This document shows, piece after piece, positions 33,311 through 46,305 of a stretch of DNA of 64,000 nucleotides (within the stretch, counting starts at the first letter, position 1; every line of letters starts with the position of its first letter). Made by a program: the position numbers and the translations under genes. The notes below the pieces were generated by a model. That model was not told the origin of the DNA and made no database searches. It saw only the letters and a list, made by a program, of their open reading frames with translations. The DNA lies in assembly GCA_001599715.1 (NCBI GenBank), contig BCHU01000004.1:806001-870000 (forward strand). The letters are read 5' to 3'. Source of the stretch: Phaeotremella fagi. Its lineage: Eukaryota; Basidiomycota; Tremellomycetes; Tremellales; Phaeotremellaceae.

Positions 33311-35935
33311 TTATCTGAGACGAGCTGGACTGGGTGCTCTACTAGCTTGAGCCGTGCCTTCAGACGTAGCAATGACTTGAACGTATTGTACACGAGAGTA
33401 CTATCAAAGTTCATCAGCGACAGTTCAACATTCGCGAGTTATCACACTAACCATATTCCACCAATCCCAAACGTTCTGAGTGTACATCTCTGGATCACTC
33501 GTTGCGCTCAGCAAAGCTAGAACGATACGGAGAACTTTGCCTCGCTGTGAAAGTATAAGCTTAAGATAACGTACTCGTGTGGGGAAGCTTACCATGCTCT
33601 CCCCGTTCGAAGCTAAATGCTCAATTGGGATGCTGCAAGAGTGGTCAACTATGTACACTTTCGTATACAACAGTAAACTTACCTTGATAACATGTTGTAC
33701 GCTTCTCTAGCAGCAGCCTCTCTTTCCTCCTTAGTATCAGCTTCAGGTGAGATAGCAGACTTAAAATCAAGCTGAACTCTTGTCAGCTCCACATCTAATC
33801 CAGCGTAAACTCAAGCACTAACCAGAGCGAACTCAGCAACAAGAGCCGTGATAAGCACATTCGCCTTTTGTGTACCAAACACATCACCCTTCGCCCAAGT
33901 ATCATCCCCAATAGCCGCACGTAATACTTCAGGGACACTATCGAGAATATCACGTATCCTTTGTTGAGCATCTTCGATCCAACTTTTCAATGCTGATCCG
34001 TTCGGCCCTGCTGTTGGGGTATTGATAAACGTTCTCTGACGAACTAGACACTCTGACAAGATTTGGAAAAGTTTCACGACGGTGACGTAGCCTGACATGT
34101 AGGATGGACGGGTTTTAGGTTGAGGTAGATGACCTTCGGGTGTCATGTATTCGTCATCGACCTCGAGTGGGAGTGGAGGTGATCCCTCGAGGTCATGCAA
34201 GGCAATGGGAGATCCGGATGAGGCATCGGTTCTAGTTGTCAGCTATTTTGTTTCATCGAGACTCACTTGTCACAAGTGTAAACACTCCAATAGCATCTTC
34301 TGCAAATTTGGATCTCCACAAAATCCATCCCAACCTTTGGTGACTCCTTGTTCAACCCCAATTCGAAAAGCATCCTAACAGCTTCGCCCATCTGAACATT
34401 CGCCAAACTAGCTTTTCCTGTGCCGATGTTCGTGATCCAATCCCTGATGTCAGTTCTGAAACAACATGAGAACTCACATGATGGTGCTAATCAAGACCGT
34501 TAGATTGGGTGAACCGTGTTGTCTGACTTGAGCAGCTCTACTCGAACGTCTACATCGGGCTAACAAGGACTCGAGTTGTAATTGACTGAATCGAGCGATC
34601 ATGACGTTTTTTGGACATTGACAAATCCTGTATCATTGTTAGGTCTAGCATCTTGTTCATATCAAAACTCTTACGTATACGCAACTAAAAACGATCAGCG
34701 GTAATTCTTGGAAATTTTTCATCTCACTTACCAATACTACACAACAATCCCCGAAAACTATCACTAGTCTTATCTCGTCTATTCAAGATATCCTGACTAA
34801 AAGTTGGTTTGTGAACTAAAGGCAGGACCGGATGTTGATACCTGATATAGAGTGAGATAAAAAAGCAGATATCCGACCAAGACATGATAGCCTCATCACC
34901 AATTGATGGTTTACTATCACCAACAGTTGAAGGAGTTCCATTACCGACTGATGATGAAAAGCTGTTCTGGGGATCATTGGATGTTGGATTCGTCCCTTCC
35001 GAAAATCCATGAGCGAATGGACTCGATATAGATGGTGCCTCATATTCCGTCCAGAACGCATCCGAAGACACCCCAGCTGCAGGTAATGATGTAAAAATTG
35101 ATGAAGGATCTTCACGAGTTGACGAGAATGATGTTGATGGATCTTGATTTCGAGTATTAAACGTTGATGAGGAAGCACCGACTCCGACATTATTTGGTAA
35201 CCAAGGTAAAGATGAGGAACTTGGTAGATCGAAATTGAAATTATTGTGATTAATCGAATCAGATGACGATGTAAACATGTTTTGAGCTGATCCGAAGATT
35301 GTGCCAAAAGCTGGACCAGCTGTTGATTCGTGTATGTTATTGTTCTCAAAAATCGTCTCATGTCCTGTGGGAGCGATAGTTCTCGATGGACCTGCTATGG
35401 CTGTTGGTGTCGTTTTCGATCCAAAGGAGGTGACTGAATTTGATGGGTAATCACGAGAAACGGATTGAGAATTGCTGTCACTGCGTTGTCTTGCTTCAGG
35501 TGATGCAGATGTTGTTGCTCTTGTCCCATCGGTGTTGATATTTCTTCTTCTAGAGAGGGTGTTAAGCATGTAACATAGTGACTTGATTGTTACGATCAGA
35601 CTTACCCAGTCGGTCTCCCTGGTTTCTTATGAACGTAAACATAAGTGCAATCATGTTCCCCTCTAAAACAAGCTCTACATTTATCTTCTTCGCCGACTCT
35701 TTTAGCTGCTACCAAATCGTCATCGATAAGAATCAAACATTTGATCTAAGAATGAACCGATTAGGTAGATGGTCAAATGATAGAGGGGTAGACTACTGAC
35801 TTTTTTGACACGACATCTATCACAAGTGTTTGATGTTGAAATTGATGTTGAGGGAGATGTGATTGTATTGATGTTTGTACTTGTACTTGCATTTGCATTT
35901 GTATTTTGAATTGAATTTGTGTTAAAATCAAACAT
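33311..35935 (-). CDS. Zn2Cys6 transcription factor with expanded zinc-cluster loop
   Basis: Many exons; start ATG 35935 (MFDFNTNSIQN), stop TAA at 33311-33313. The cluster spans the first intron: CDRCRVKK/IKC, then 19 residues, then CRACFRGEHDC, which is C-x2-C-x6-C-x19-C-x2-C-x6-C. The loop between the third and fourth Cys is longer than usual. Next comes a basic KKPGRPTGRRR linker, a long Ser/Asn/Thr-rich region, and a fungal_trans-type domain from about MSWSDICFFISLYIRYQHPVLP (given here in pieces: CFFISLYIRYQHP) through IARFSQLQLE, VLISTIMDWI and SVYTCDKTDASSGSPIAL. The C-terminus is APSPARLR. It is expected to be nuclear. No target or cluster role is apparent: the neighbours are an F-box-like gene and an orphan. 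Confidence 0.83.
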
Positions 35936-36237
35936 TGCTGATCTGTTAAACTGAACTCTAAAGAGAGAGAGTTCTAGTTGAGACGTGACCAAGGATGATT
36001 CGCTGTAGTGTGGTAGTGGTAGTGAGGAAACAACTTTGTCGTTGCTCGGTTGATTTAATGCTACCCTTTTCCCTATCCACCTATCAACCCTCCGGACTCA
36101 ATTGTACTCGTATTGTATTTGTGGCAGATTTATAAATACATCATCCAGGATTGGCTGGTTCATCATACATCACACAATCATCTGAACAATATGCTACAAG
36201 GGACCCTCTTCCAGATCGAAAAACTTCATATAGATTC

Positions 36238-37815
36238 CTAAGAATAAGATAAAGTAGGCATAGGACTGACGCTCTTCTGATAATCGAATTCGATCCTTCC
36301 TTGAGGAATATAGATTTGATTGGTGTCTTGGGTGAGATTGAAATTAGACTGGACGTAGTGTTCTTGAATGAAAGCTGTTGGGGTCATTAATTCTGAAATA
36401 TCTTCATCGTCGGAATCGGCGAGATTCTCTAGCTGTGTATGAGATGATTCTAAGTCTATTGTATTATGAGCTCTGTGATCTCCAATCGCGGAACGATAGC
36501 TCACCATGTAAATCCGACTGTTCCGTTGATCTCGACAGGGAGTTGAGCCAACTTGGAACCGAACTTGTCGAACCCGACACAGACGCTTCTTCATGTATCA
36601 GAGACCCATCTTTATCTGTATCCTTCACCGAGTACAATGTTGTAACTGACACCTTTTTGGAGATCTTCGGTTTTTTCGGCTTGTTCGAAACTTGCGACAT
36701 CAGATCAATTGATTCTTCCTTCGACTGAGCTTTTGATATCGAATCTCTCGATTTCCTTTTTCTTGTCTTCTGTGTATCTTGGGTGGATGTTTTGTAAGAG
36801 TCTGCATTTTGGAACCGTTCGATATTCTCTTCATGTCGTTGAAGACTTGTAGCCGAATAAGAACGATGAGAAGCAACGAATCAGTACCACTCACAGTTCT
36901 TCGAAATCCTTTTCTAAACCAATGTCAGCTAGCGCAACTCAGAATCACCGACAACATACCATCAATCCCAAAATCAGCGGTGATAATTGATCCACCATGG
37001 ACCCGTGACATGGTCTCAATCTGTCGAACTCTACAGCTTAAAGGCCGAACTCCACTTTTCTTAGAGGAACACCACCTTGAATTCGGTTCATTAGAATTCT
37101 GTCAAGCGTCAAGTGATATCATTGTAAGATCAAGTGAGATTGCTTTTACCGTAATTAATCTACCTGGACCTAATGCCAAGGCGACTTGAATCCCACTCGT
37201 CTCCTGGATGAAATATGGGTTCAGACCTTGATACTCGTCATAATCCTCTACGGGGGGTAAAAGGATCTCTAGGATCTCCATTCCAATCACTGGTTTTCTT
37301 TTACTGAGTTCTTCGCCATCTGAAACAATTACACAGATGTATCTCCCGTCGTGGCTCAAAGAGAGTTTCGAATGAAGTAGAAAGTTGTTGTAGGTTTGGA
37401 TGAACCTATGTAGTAGTGTTTGATATCAGTACATGGGGTTAGGGGGTTCCTTAATTGGGAATTGTCATACCAGTCCTCAATATCGTCTGGGATAGGTTGA
37501 TCACACGAACCAATTCCAGCTCTGACACTTTGATAGTCAATGAGAGCTGTTCGGTTTACCAGAAGTTCAGCTCACATGTCGCCTATCATCATCTGCTAGA
37601 TCGTCAGCTGTTGTCAAACTCAGACTATTACAGCTTACCTCCTTCTTCATCCGTTTGAACTTAACATTCTCGAAACGAAAAGCTGCAGTCGCAAAGCGAA
37701 TTTCACCCTCGACCCCGAAGTACTTTACCAAAGAAGTCAGAATGAAGTCGTCCAACGCTGCGATTTGATGGATGAGTTCAAGTGGGTGACCCTCGGTTTG
37801 GTGTTGTATTGGCAT
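36238..37815 (-). CDS. Hypothetical protein with acidic, Ser/Lys-rich C-terminal half
   Basis: About seven exons from ATG 37815 (MPIQHQTEGHPLELIHQIAA) to TAG at 36238. The inferred order of segments is an N-terminal helical part (LDDFILTSLVKYFGV), a tiny exon near 37579-37598, and a beta-rich segment (LSLSHDGRYICVIVSDGEEL, MEILEILLPPVEDYDEYQGL). A segment ending GGSIITADFGID follows, then LQRHEENIERFQNADSY, a basic stretch (KTRKRKSRDS) that could be a nuclear signal, and an acidic Ser-rich tail (ENLADSDDEDISEL). The layout, a globular N-terminal domain with a disordered nuclear-type tail, recalls HORMA or checkpoint proteins, but I see no diagnostic motif. No family assigned. Confidence 0.55.
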
Positions 37816-38479
37816 GGTGGATCGTCAATGTTATCATTAGAAGTGAAATCAAAAGATATCATCATAGATCTATCCCAAAAGATTCGGAAGAGATGGCTAA
37901 AATGGTCACGGAGGTTTTGTTGTGTTTACGCACGGACGTCTTATCTCACTCTCACTCTCGCATCTCGATCTCGATTCTTAATATGTCAAATCATCCTCAA
38001 CCGCCTAGACCATACCATTCCCGCAGCCAGAATTCAATCTCACAAACAATACAGAGTAAAAGCCCGGCTTGACTGTATGTACGACACTACCCAAGACTGA
38101 AAATTGAATTTAGCGTGGGTGTGCCACCAAGCACATCTTTTCACATCAAGAAGTACAAAGCTCAACGAGAAACCGTGAAATAACCTACAGCATGGTTAAC
38201 ACTCTATGTGTGTAAGAAAACCTTGTCTCATTTGTCGTCATTGGAATCGTTTCTTTGTCTCAGTTCTTATACCCCCAGCTGTGATTTTGGAGGGAATCAA
38301 GGTTTTAATGTATTCATTTTTTTCGATCATAACAAGCCGATGAGGATCTGAACCTCACAACATACAGTACAAATGTATCAAAGTCTTTTTCTTTCCTTTG
38401 AACACTTGTTGCTCTTCTTTTAGAATCACTAGAACTTCTTCGTTATCCTATTTCCTTGAATTTTTGCTTGCTTAGCAAA
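37816..38479. other. Intergenic, about 660 bp
   Basis: Divergent promoter region between the orphan (37815) and the secreted protein (38480). No gene is supported; the open frames here lack any family or composition support. Confidence 0.5.
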
Positions 38480-39899
38480 ATGAAATTCGCAATCGCTTTC
38501 TATACCATTTCGCTCCTCTACACCCTGGCATCAGGTGTTCACATCCCCTTAGGGAAACGAACTGAAAGCTTTCGTTTATCAAAGAAGATCAACACCGATC
38601 CTCCTAAACAACCAGGAAATCTCATAATACAATCCACCAGCAAGCTTACCAATCTAAGCCCAAATCCACCAGCTCCAATCGACCCATTGGCCTATCTGAC
38701 AGCATGGAAAGAAGCTGAAACAAACATCCTTGAAGAACCTGTTGACAGACATTGTCGAACGAATGCTGAATGTGTGAAAAAGGGGCTACCTTTATTGAAA
38801 CCTCGCCATTTGAGAAGTAGGAGTTGGTCAGCGTTAATGGCGAGAGCTTCAACTGGACCACCAGTGACGTGAGTATACCGCGGTATAGAGAATGTGGTAA
38901 CGAGTTTGAACTGATTCACCGGGTAGATTCACTGCTTATGTGACGGTGTCCGGAGCAGGACTTTCATCACCACTTTACCTATCTCAAACCCCTAACAATT
39001 ACGGTCAATATGGACCATTAACTTCGGTGAGTCATTGAATCCTGATGTCCCGATGAGAGATTTTCGTGCAGTAGGTTGATGGGGAACTGACATACTGTAG
39101 ACTACGAGCAACGCTTTGCAGATCACTTTTTCAGCTGATGCCTTGGCTCTCACCACGCAATTGAATGTTGATGCTACAGCCGGCACTGCTACAACTGGCT
39201 ATCCACATTTCGGAATGAGTGAGTCAAGTCGTATCCTGAAGAGTACCTTTCACTGATGTTTTTGTCTGATTATTCTCTTAGTCGTTGGATTCGCCTCGCC
39301 CAACAATGACATTTCTCCTACAACTAACAAGTGAGTTCCAACTGGATCTCATATACTTATTATTTTCAAAAGTTACGTCTCAGTAGGATGTACCTTTACG
39401 CAGAGTGAGTCTTGCCAACGGAAATGGAAACATTATTATATAACAAAACTGATTAACAATTCAGCGGCTCCGGGTAGCGTTCCCCAGACAGGAACGAGTA
39501 TGTTCAGTGCTCAAGCTGGGTCCAAAGATCTAGAAACCGCGGTGGTGAGTCGTCCGCCATGAACACTGCAAAAATAGAAAGTGATGTTAACTTGAAATGA
39601 ATTTAGTGGATTTACAATCCAACGACTCACGCGTTAACTGCCAATTGGGTGAATACCGATAGCTCCAGTCAACCGGGAGTTTTCGCTTTGGGATCAAGCT
39701 CACGTATGTCAATCTTTCCTCTCGTCAAATGATTCAAACTGATTCATACTGTATAAAAGTCGCTTTGTTCTTTACAGGAAATTACGTAGATTTCACAACC
39801 ACTTATAGTGCAGAAACTTACACTCAAGTCGTGAGTCATGATACAGTTCTCAAAAGTTCTAGCTGACAAGACAAGACTTTGAGTTTACAGCTTATCTAG
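38480..39899 (+). CDS. Secreted/cell-surface protein of unknown function
   Basis: Multi-exon gene. From ATG 38480 it begins with a clear signal peptide (MKFAIAFYTISLLYTLASG), with likely cleavage after ASG or a little downstream. A Lys/Pro-rich propeptide-like stretch follows, with a dibasic GKR. The mature region is rich in Thr, Ser, Asn, Gly and Pro and beta-prone (FTAYVTVSGAGLSSPLYL, NDISPTTNNYVSVGCTF, WIYNPTTHALTANWVN). The last exon is tiny, giving the end TQVLI. It has few Cys, no transmembrane segment and no GPI-type hydrophobic tail. At least six short introns. It resembles cell-wall or extracellular orphan proteins of basidiomycetes; the exact role is unknown. Confidence 0.7.
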
Positions 39900-40732
39900 A
39901 AGGTACCGTCACATGGAAAACAAGTTTTTCTTTTCGGTCAAACTGTGTAACTGTACCTTTTATTCTTGAGTTTAGGATTTTGACTTTTGTATTTTGTTTA
40001 CAAATGGACAATGAGAGAGAGGGTCGGACGGACGTGTTCTGTATTTTAGTGTGTTATGATTTATGACATGGTATGGAATGTTGTTTGCTTCACTGAGCAT
40101 CAAACAATGGTTCTAGCTCGTCAAATAGACGCCTCTTCGAAGCGAAGTATCATCAGATAGTATTATAAACAGCACTAGTTAATTAAGTTAGGCAATTGTT
40201 GATGGCGAAAGAAAGACGCGCTGGGTTTGACGCGTCGATCCAATTACAATAATAGGGACAGATACGTACCTTCAGGTACAGTTTTGATGGTACCTCGAAG
40301 AAGCTACCTTTAACGCGTTAACTCTATCAACCAGTTGCGCCCTGCATGTCCTTTGACAACAATCTTCAGTGACTGGTGTCTGGTGTCTTATCAGGCGTTG
40401 GGCGTTCTTAGTGGCCGTCTATTTTCATCCATTAGACTAAGTTACTAGAATTGATCTTCTTCTTTCTTTTGTTTACAACATCTTTATTGCTTTATAATCG
40501 TCTTCGAGCTGGTCTTGAACTTCAACTCTCACATTCACTTTCACTCACGTTCATTTTTTCGTTTGGTCTTTCTCAGCTGGTCCTGTAATCCCATTCAATC
40601 TCAATCTCACTCTCATCCACCCGTCAAAATCTACGCGACACCCAGAACATTCTCTACGAAAACTTGGAAAACAAACAAATAACACCAAAAACAAAGCAAC
40701 ATAAATTAGAAAACACCACCTACATCGCCAAC
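39900..40732. promoter_or_regulatory. Intergenic 830 bp with two MluI-box (ACGCGT) sites
   Basis: Between the secreted protein and the single-pass membrane protein. ACGCGT occurs at 40230-40235 and 40313-40318, 83 bp apart, about 400-500 bp upstream of the ATG at 40733. ACGCGT is the MBF cell-cycle box in fungi; functional use here is inference. A pyrimidine-rich tract precedes 40733. Confidence 0.4.
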
Positions 40733-41602
40733 ATGACCCCTACGACTCCCCGACAACCATCAACATCATCCCTAAACCCACCGAACCTACCCAAAACACC
40801 CCAAAGAATCCCAAAACTCATAATCACACCCTCGACCCCAAACAAGACACCCCTCCTAACCACAATCCGAAGCCACGTCCGTTCCCAAAGTCGAAGATTC
40901 TCAATGAGCTCAACTGCAACGTCACCGAATTGGAAATTCGATCCGAGATCATTAGGATTAGGTCTGGAACTGAACGAGAAACATGAACTTGAGATGGAAG
41001 AATTCGATCAACAATATCAAACGCAGTTGATGAGGTATCAGAATAAATTCAAAGATCCAAGTCAAGGGAAACGGTCGAAATTGATCAGTCTGATTCTTTT
41101 GTTGATGGCTTTCGTGCTGGTCATCACTTCAGCTGCTATTTCGACTTGTTCAATCAATTTCAATTTCGATCTAGCCAACGTTAATTCAATGTACAATTTC
41201 AATCATAATCATGTTCATCATCACAAACACGATAACGATAGTATCAGTAACACCAAACCAGTCGCCAACGGGAACCAGGATCATGGTATCTTAAATTCAT
41301 TCAACGGTTTGTCGTACACCAAAACCCCTCGTCGTTCGAATTCATCAAAATTGAAATGGATAGGTTCAAAAGTTCACGCCATGTTGAATATGGATTTAAG
41401 AATTTCGTTAATCTCACCTCGATCGTTATCGAAATCACATCAAACAGATTCAAACTCCAAGGTTAAAATCATTTCTTCTGCAGGTGATAAAGATAGAGCA
41501 TGGACTAAAGGGATGGAGAACGTTGCTGAATCGTTTTGGGGTAGGATCTTGCTTCGATCTAGAATGGCTCGTAGATCTGTTGATGTTGAGGCGGGGATGT
41601 AG
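40733..41602 (+). CDS. Single-pass membrane protein, hypothetical
   Basis: Intronless; the ATG at 40733 (MTPTTPRQPSTSSLNPPNL) is preferred over continuing upstream, because the 5' sequence reads as a leader. 289 residues. The first 100 residues are Pro/Ser/Thr-rich and basic (RSHVRSQSRRFSMSS). One hydrophobic helix, LISLILLLMAFVLVITSAAI, sits near residue 120. A His/Asn-rich linker (NHNHVHHHKHDND) and a basic C-terminal part follow. Type II topology is likely from the positive charges before the helix. No family recognised. Confidence 0.6.
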   Translation: MTPTTPRQPSTSSLNPPNLPKTPQRIPKLIITPSTPNKTPLLTTIRSHVRSQSRRFSMSSTATSPNWKFDPRSLGLGLELNEKHELEMEEFDQQYQTQLMRYQNKFKDPSQGKRSKLISLILLLMAFVLVITSAAISTCSINFNFDLANVNSMYNFNHNHVHHHKHDNDSISNTKPVANGNQDHGILNSFNGLSYTKTPRRSNSSKLKWIGSKVHAMLNMDLRISLISPRSLSKSHQTDSNSKVKIISSAGDKDRAWTKGMENVAESFWGRILLRSRMARRSVDVEAGM

Positions 41603-41723
41603 ACGTGTTTAACTGCCAGTAGATAGATGGGTGGTTAGATAGAAACTAACGTCTTTGGGTATCTGTGTTTATGATCTGTTGATGCATCTGGTATGCCTAT
41701 GCTTGAATCTATAAAACAAAAAA

Positions 41724-44700
41724 CTACGCCGTAGCACTCATCAAAACACCTTGTTGAGATCTCATCCCCATCCCCATCCCACCACCACCACGTTTATGTG
41801 AACAAACAGGACATCCCCCAACTCTAACTCTAACACTAGCTGCGAAACTCAATTTCCCACCTAAACTCTTAACCAGAGCTGTACTACTACGTCTGTTATC
41901 TACCGATAAAAGATATCCAATCGATGCGGCCTCCTGTCGGATTGGTAATTCTATATCCGGATCTGGTAAAGCACATGCGGCATGTACGATATGTCGACAC
42001 AAGTAGATGAGTGTCGGTGGTGCAAGATTCGGATTAGCTGTTGGAGGGAAAGGAGGTAATTTACAAATCTCGCAGATGGGTTCTTCTATATCTAGATTAA
42101 CATTTTGATAGTTCATGAATTCATTGAAAAGACTTACTGTTGACAAGAGCACTACTTGTTTGACCATATTGAAGTTCACCAGCAAGTGTCGCGCAATCCC
42201 CATTCAGTATATGTTGACATCCCTCCAACAAAGAAACCTGTAAATTGGAAGCCTGAAGAACCTTGACTAGAGCAGGTTTAAGTCCCGGTATCTCTAAACC
42301 ATTTTTGATCCGACTGATCAATCGAATAGGATTGATTTCAGCACCGACATGTTCGAGAAGAGCTCTTATGAAATCTGTAACCTATCAGAGCATTTCCAAT
42401 GTGCACTGATCAATGCAACTCACCCGGTCGAGTCTCTGAATATTGTAATAAATCTTCCCATAGATCCTCATCAGCTTGTTCTTTAGCGAATTCAATTGCC
42501 TATGAAGTGTGAGTTTGACAGGTCAACTACATTCAACCCCACTTACCCGTTGAACATCACCCAAACGTTCAATGATTAACATCAACGCCTGTTTGTTATT
42601 CCCCATTCGTCCAAGAAGGAAGACCATTTCCGGAACGTAATCCTTCTCTTTGCAGATTGCATAAGCTTTTTCGAGATCATAGAAATTAGAAGTTCTCAAG
42701 AAAACCATTAACCTCTCAGAATCGAAGGTAGCGTAAAGTTCAACCTAGTCATTTGTCAGACGTTTGCGCCGTAACTAGCTGGTTGGAATATACGTACCAT
42801 TCGATCACTATAAGCATGGCACAGTGTCGGATCCTTATCTAACAGGGAATCGAGGTACATATACAGATATTGAGGCCATGATTCTAATTGAGAAATGACA
42901 CGTTGTATCTGTAAAAACATCAGCACTCTCATCAAATTTCATAATAGCGTTGATCACTTACTGGAATGGAGTGAGTATGATCCACAAGCATCTTGATAGC
43001 CGCTCCATGTTTTCCAACCACCTCCGCATCCTCTTGGATATCATGTTTACGTTCTCTATCAAACTCGACCAAGAGCAACGCTTGATCCTGTACAGCTGCA
43101 AACAGATTATGTTCCCTGATGAGATTGAACACATCTGGTCGTCTGAGTCGAAGGAAGAACGGAAGTGCTTTAGCTGGTTGTCGATTGATCAAATGCCTTG
43201 AAAACACTGTCAGCTAACCATTGCTACGAGAATAGAGCAGCTCACAATTCTGCCATGCACTCCAGCAATATTCTATCATCTTTCGAAGCATCCAACTCTC
43301 CTTGCACTGCAGCCATGACAGTGTTGATATCATATATATCCCTTGACCAAGATGTTATGGTTCGTAACAGTGCCTATAATTATCTTAGCACTGATTTGGC
43401 GTAAAGCACATACCTGTCGGTCATTAACCAAAAGATGAGCGAAAATCATCTCATAGACAGGTTTACCCAATTGTGGGTCTTCGGTAGGGATGAACGGAAT
43501 GATTGTCTAGATATAATTAGCCCGTACTCAGACTGTAAAAGTATCGCTAGGACTCACAGGAAGTTGATGATGAGAAACGAAAACGTAAATCCATTTCTCC
43601 CAACTTTCAGCATCCTTCCCAAGAACTTTTGGAGTTAATTCAGCGGCCTTATCAAAATCGCCTGAAACCGTCAGTCATCGATTAATCTGTCAACTCACCT
43701 TTCTCAATAAGATGCTGCATATACTTCAAACCTATGCTCTTGACATCCAAAACTCCACCATGCACTTTTTGTAATTCCTCAGCGGAAGTTAAAGCCTCCT
43801 CGTATCTCTCCCTTTCGACCAACCAATCTATGTGATCGGATTCGTCCCTTGGTTGAACGACGATAACGTCAGATGGACTAACTACCAAAAAAGATTCATC
43901 GTCTGGTCGCTTAGATTTGATGAGTGAATAATCACCACAACCGTACATATGGAAATTCGATAGACTCAGTGCGTCAGCTGAGATCTCCTCTCCTTTATCG
44001 ATGATACGTAATTCGGGTCGATTGGCTGCTTTTCTTCGTTGTTCAGCTCGATCGACTGTGGCTTCGTTATCGTAGGTATCCGGGGCGATGTACGCTAATA
44101 CGACATAGGATGAACCATACGGAGCTATTCCTGAGATCATACAATCGACTTGATAGATTGAGGTCATATCCACTGTTAACGATGGTAATCCAGAATTAGC
44201 TTGTGAACGAGGTCGATTCCTTATTCGAGCGATTTTGATATAATCAGCCCAAGCTATTATCAACGTCGAATCGTCTTTCCAGAATAAACTACATTTGAAC
44301 AATTCAGCTCGAGGTGCGTTAGCTCCCCGATCTATATATCCTATCCGTTGACTGGTTGAGGTATCGTAAATTTTCACACCCTAATATCAGTCAGCCCCAA
44401 GCAACTTTGGTCAACCAACAAAAGCATAGTCATACCATGTCATTAGCCCAAGCTATCAGATTCCCTCTCCATTCTATAGCCCAAATAGGTCCTTCACCCG
44501 AATGGATGATTTTCTCTTTATACCCCATCCAGCCTTTCTCCTGTAGAATCAGATTTCCAGCCATACCACCACAAACGAATGCTCTGGTGTTCTTCTTGGA
44601 AAATCCAGGTTCAAGAGATATGGCTTTCATTGGTCTTTTGTAATCGAAAGCATAGGATTCCGTGCTTGTCAAAGAATGAATGACCACTCGACCTAAACGA

Positions 44701-45341
44701 TTTCTTTACGTCAGCTTGTCTCATGAGCAAAGTCGATGAAGCTCACCTTCAACACTGGCAGTAGCTACAAATTCATTCTCTTCATCGAGTCTTAGACAGG
44801 TGACACTTGCCGCATGAGGTCTGAATGAATTGACCTTTGCTCCTTCATAACTCAACACATGGACCATTCCATTATGCGTTCCAAGTGCCTAAGTCAGTTA
44901 GAAATGCAGTATCAAGCTTCATAATATCTGACTCACTATCACTCTGGAAGAAACATCTATAGCTGAGGCTGTATCTTTGTCAAGTATCTCCGGGGCTTTG
45001 CCTTTCAGACGACTGTATTTGAGGGTACTGCACAGATATCAGAGACCAGTAAAACATGAAATCAAATGAACTGACGGTTCCTCATCTTCACCACTCTCCT
45101 CATCACTCTCCTCTTCACTATCTTCCTCATCTTCTTCTTCATTTACTCCCTCATCTTTCGTCACAATATGACCATTCTCCCCACTCAAAGATTCTTGATT
45201 CTCGGCTTTCTCCTTGCCTTTCCTCGAACTCCCTTTGGAAGTTGTTGAACGTATCGAATCTGGTTTAGAAGTTTGACCAGGCTTTGTGGATGGATCCGGA
45301 TCTATCTTTGATGATGAAGCTATTGAAGATGGAGAGGACAT
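41724..45341 (-). CDS. VPS41: Vacuolar protein sorting-associated protein 41 (HOPS complex subunit)
   Basis: Many short exons across 3.6 kb. The start has a Ser/Lys-rich region and a very acidic tract (EEEDEEDSEEESDEESGEDEE over 45075-45140), as in fungal Vps41. Conserved blocks follow: SSRVI/ALGTHNGMVHVLSYEG, FVCGGMAGNLILQEKGW, IEWRGNLIAWANDMGVKIYD, LFWKDDSTLIIAWADYIKI. These form the N-terminal beta-propeller. The clathrin-repeat solenoid occupies the middle. The C-terminal RING-like domain has CEICKLP, LCRHIVHAAC and GGCPVCSHK. Vps41 tethers vesicles to the vacuole as part of HOPS and binds AP-3 cargo carriers. A Gly/Met repeat (GGGGMGMGM) ends the protein. It is divergent from NDUFB3. Confidence 0.93.
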
Positions 45342-45758
45342 AACCTCAACCTGTGTGCTGTATAGAAATGGATTGGATTGGGTTGTAAACAGAGAATCAG
45401 TAATGACGGAGGACGTAGCAACAATGACGTGTATTTTATAACTAAGAAGTGATAATCCATCTCTGGTGAAGAGAGATTTAAATGGTTGGTTACATTCACA
45501 ACTATAAACAATTGATATATACTCGAATCGTATCTATCGCAACCTCAGATAGATCAATCAGCAAGGCGTAGAATAGGATATAGAAACCAATCGAAATCCC
45601 TCAAATCCGAAACACTCATACAAAACACTCTCAAAACCCAATCTCCCCCAATCATCCAATCCCATTCATCCTAAATCGTAAGTCCCTCTGACCTCTCACA
45701 ACCCAACTCTATCTGTTGAACGACCCACTGACGAACCCTTCAAAATTTCTATAAACAG
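45342..45758. promoter_or_regulatory. Divergent promoter VPS41/NDUFB3
   Basis: The 417-bp gap between two divergent genes. Upstream of NDUFB3, a gtaagtccctctgacc donor near 45679 and the ctataaacag directly before its ATG suggest a 5' UTR intron of about 80 nt ending at the start codon (inference from splice consensus). Confidence 0.45.
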
Positions 45759-46023
45759 ATGCCAGGCCCATTATACAGAGATCCATGGGCTAAAAGAGAA
45801 GCGTGGAGAAAATCACCCATTTTCAGTAACAGAGCGATGTTCAGGTAAATCTTGGAGTTGAATCTCTTGACTTTTAGACTGACATCTGCAATTTTACTCT
45901 CTTAGGAACATGTTCCCTGGACTCGGTATCGCTATCGTCGCTTTCACCGGTTATGTGATTTACGATGATTTCTTCGCTAGTAAACAATCTCATGGTCATT
46001 CCGAGGGTCACGGTCATCATTAG
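45759..46023 (+). CDS. NDUFB3: NADH:ubiquinone oxidoreductase (complex I) subunit NDUFB3/B12
   Basis: Two exons, 45759-45844 and 45906-46023, 67 residues. It matches the B12 family: RDPWAKREAWRKSPIFSN at the start, the hydrophobic membrane helix FPGLGIAIVAFTGYVIY in the middle, and a His-rich C-terminus (SHGHSEGHGHH). It is an accessory subunit of the membrane arm of mitochondrial complex I. The presence of complex I alongside the alternative dehydrogenase gene fits a respiratory basidiomycete. Length and topology are normal. The His-rich tail is notable but also occurs in fungal homologues. Confidence 0.9.
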
Positions 46024-46305
46024 GATTAGGTGGAGGGATTTGAATCATGCATTGATTTGATTTATTGGTTCTGGTATTGGCCAAGAGATCTTTGATGATG
46101 TGAATCTGGGTTCTTGGGTAGAAGCAATTACGGGATTGGGCAGCTTCTTCCTGTCTGACCTTTTGGATTACTCTCAACCTGAGAAAAGGTGTTGGTACAA
46201 TTACATCTTTAAGTTAACAACATCTAGACAACAAACGGCAAACAAATACAAAATCAGTTCATTCTACAGTATTCGTAAAACATCGTTAAACACCAAATGC
46301 GTCAG

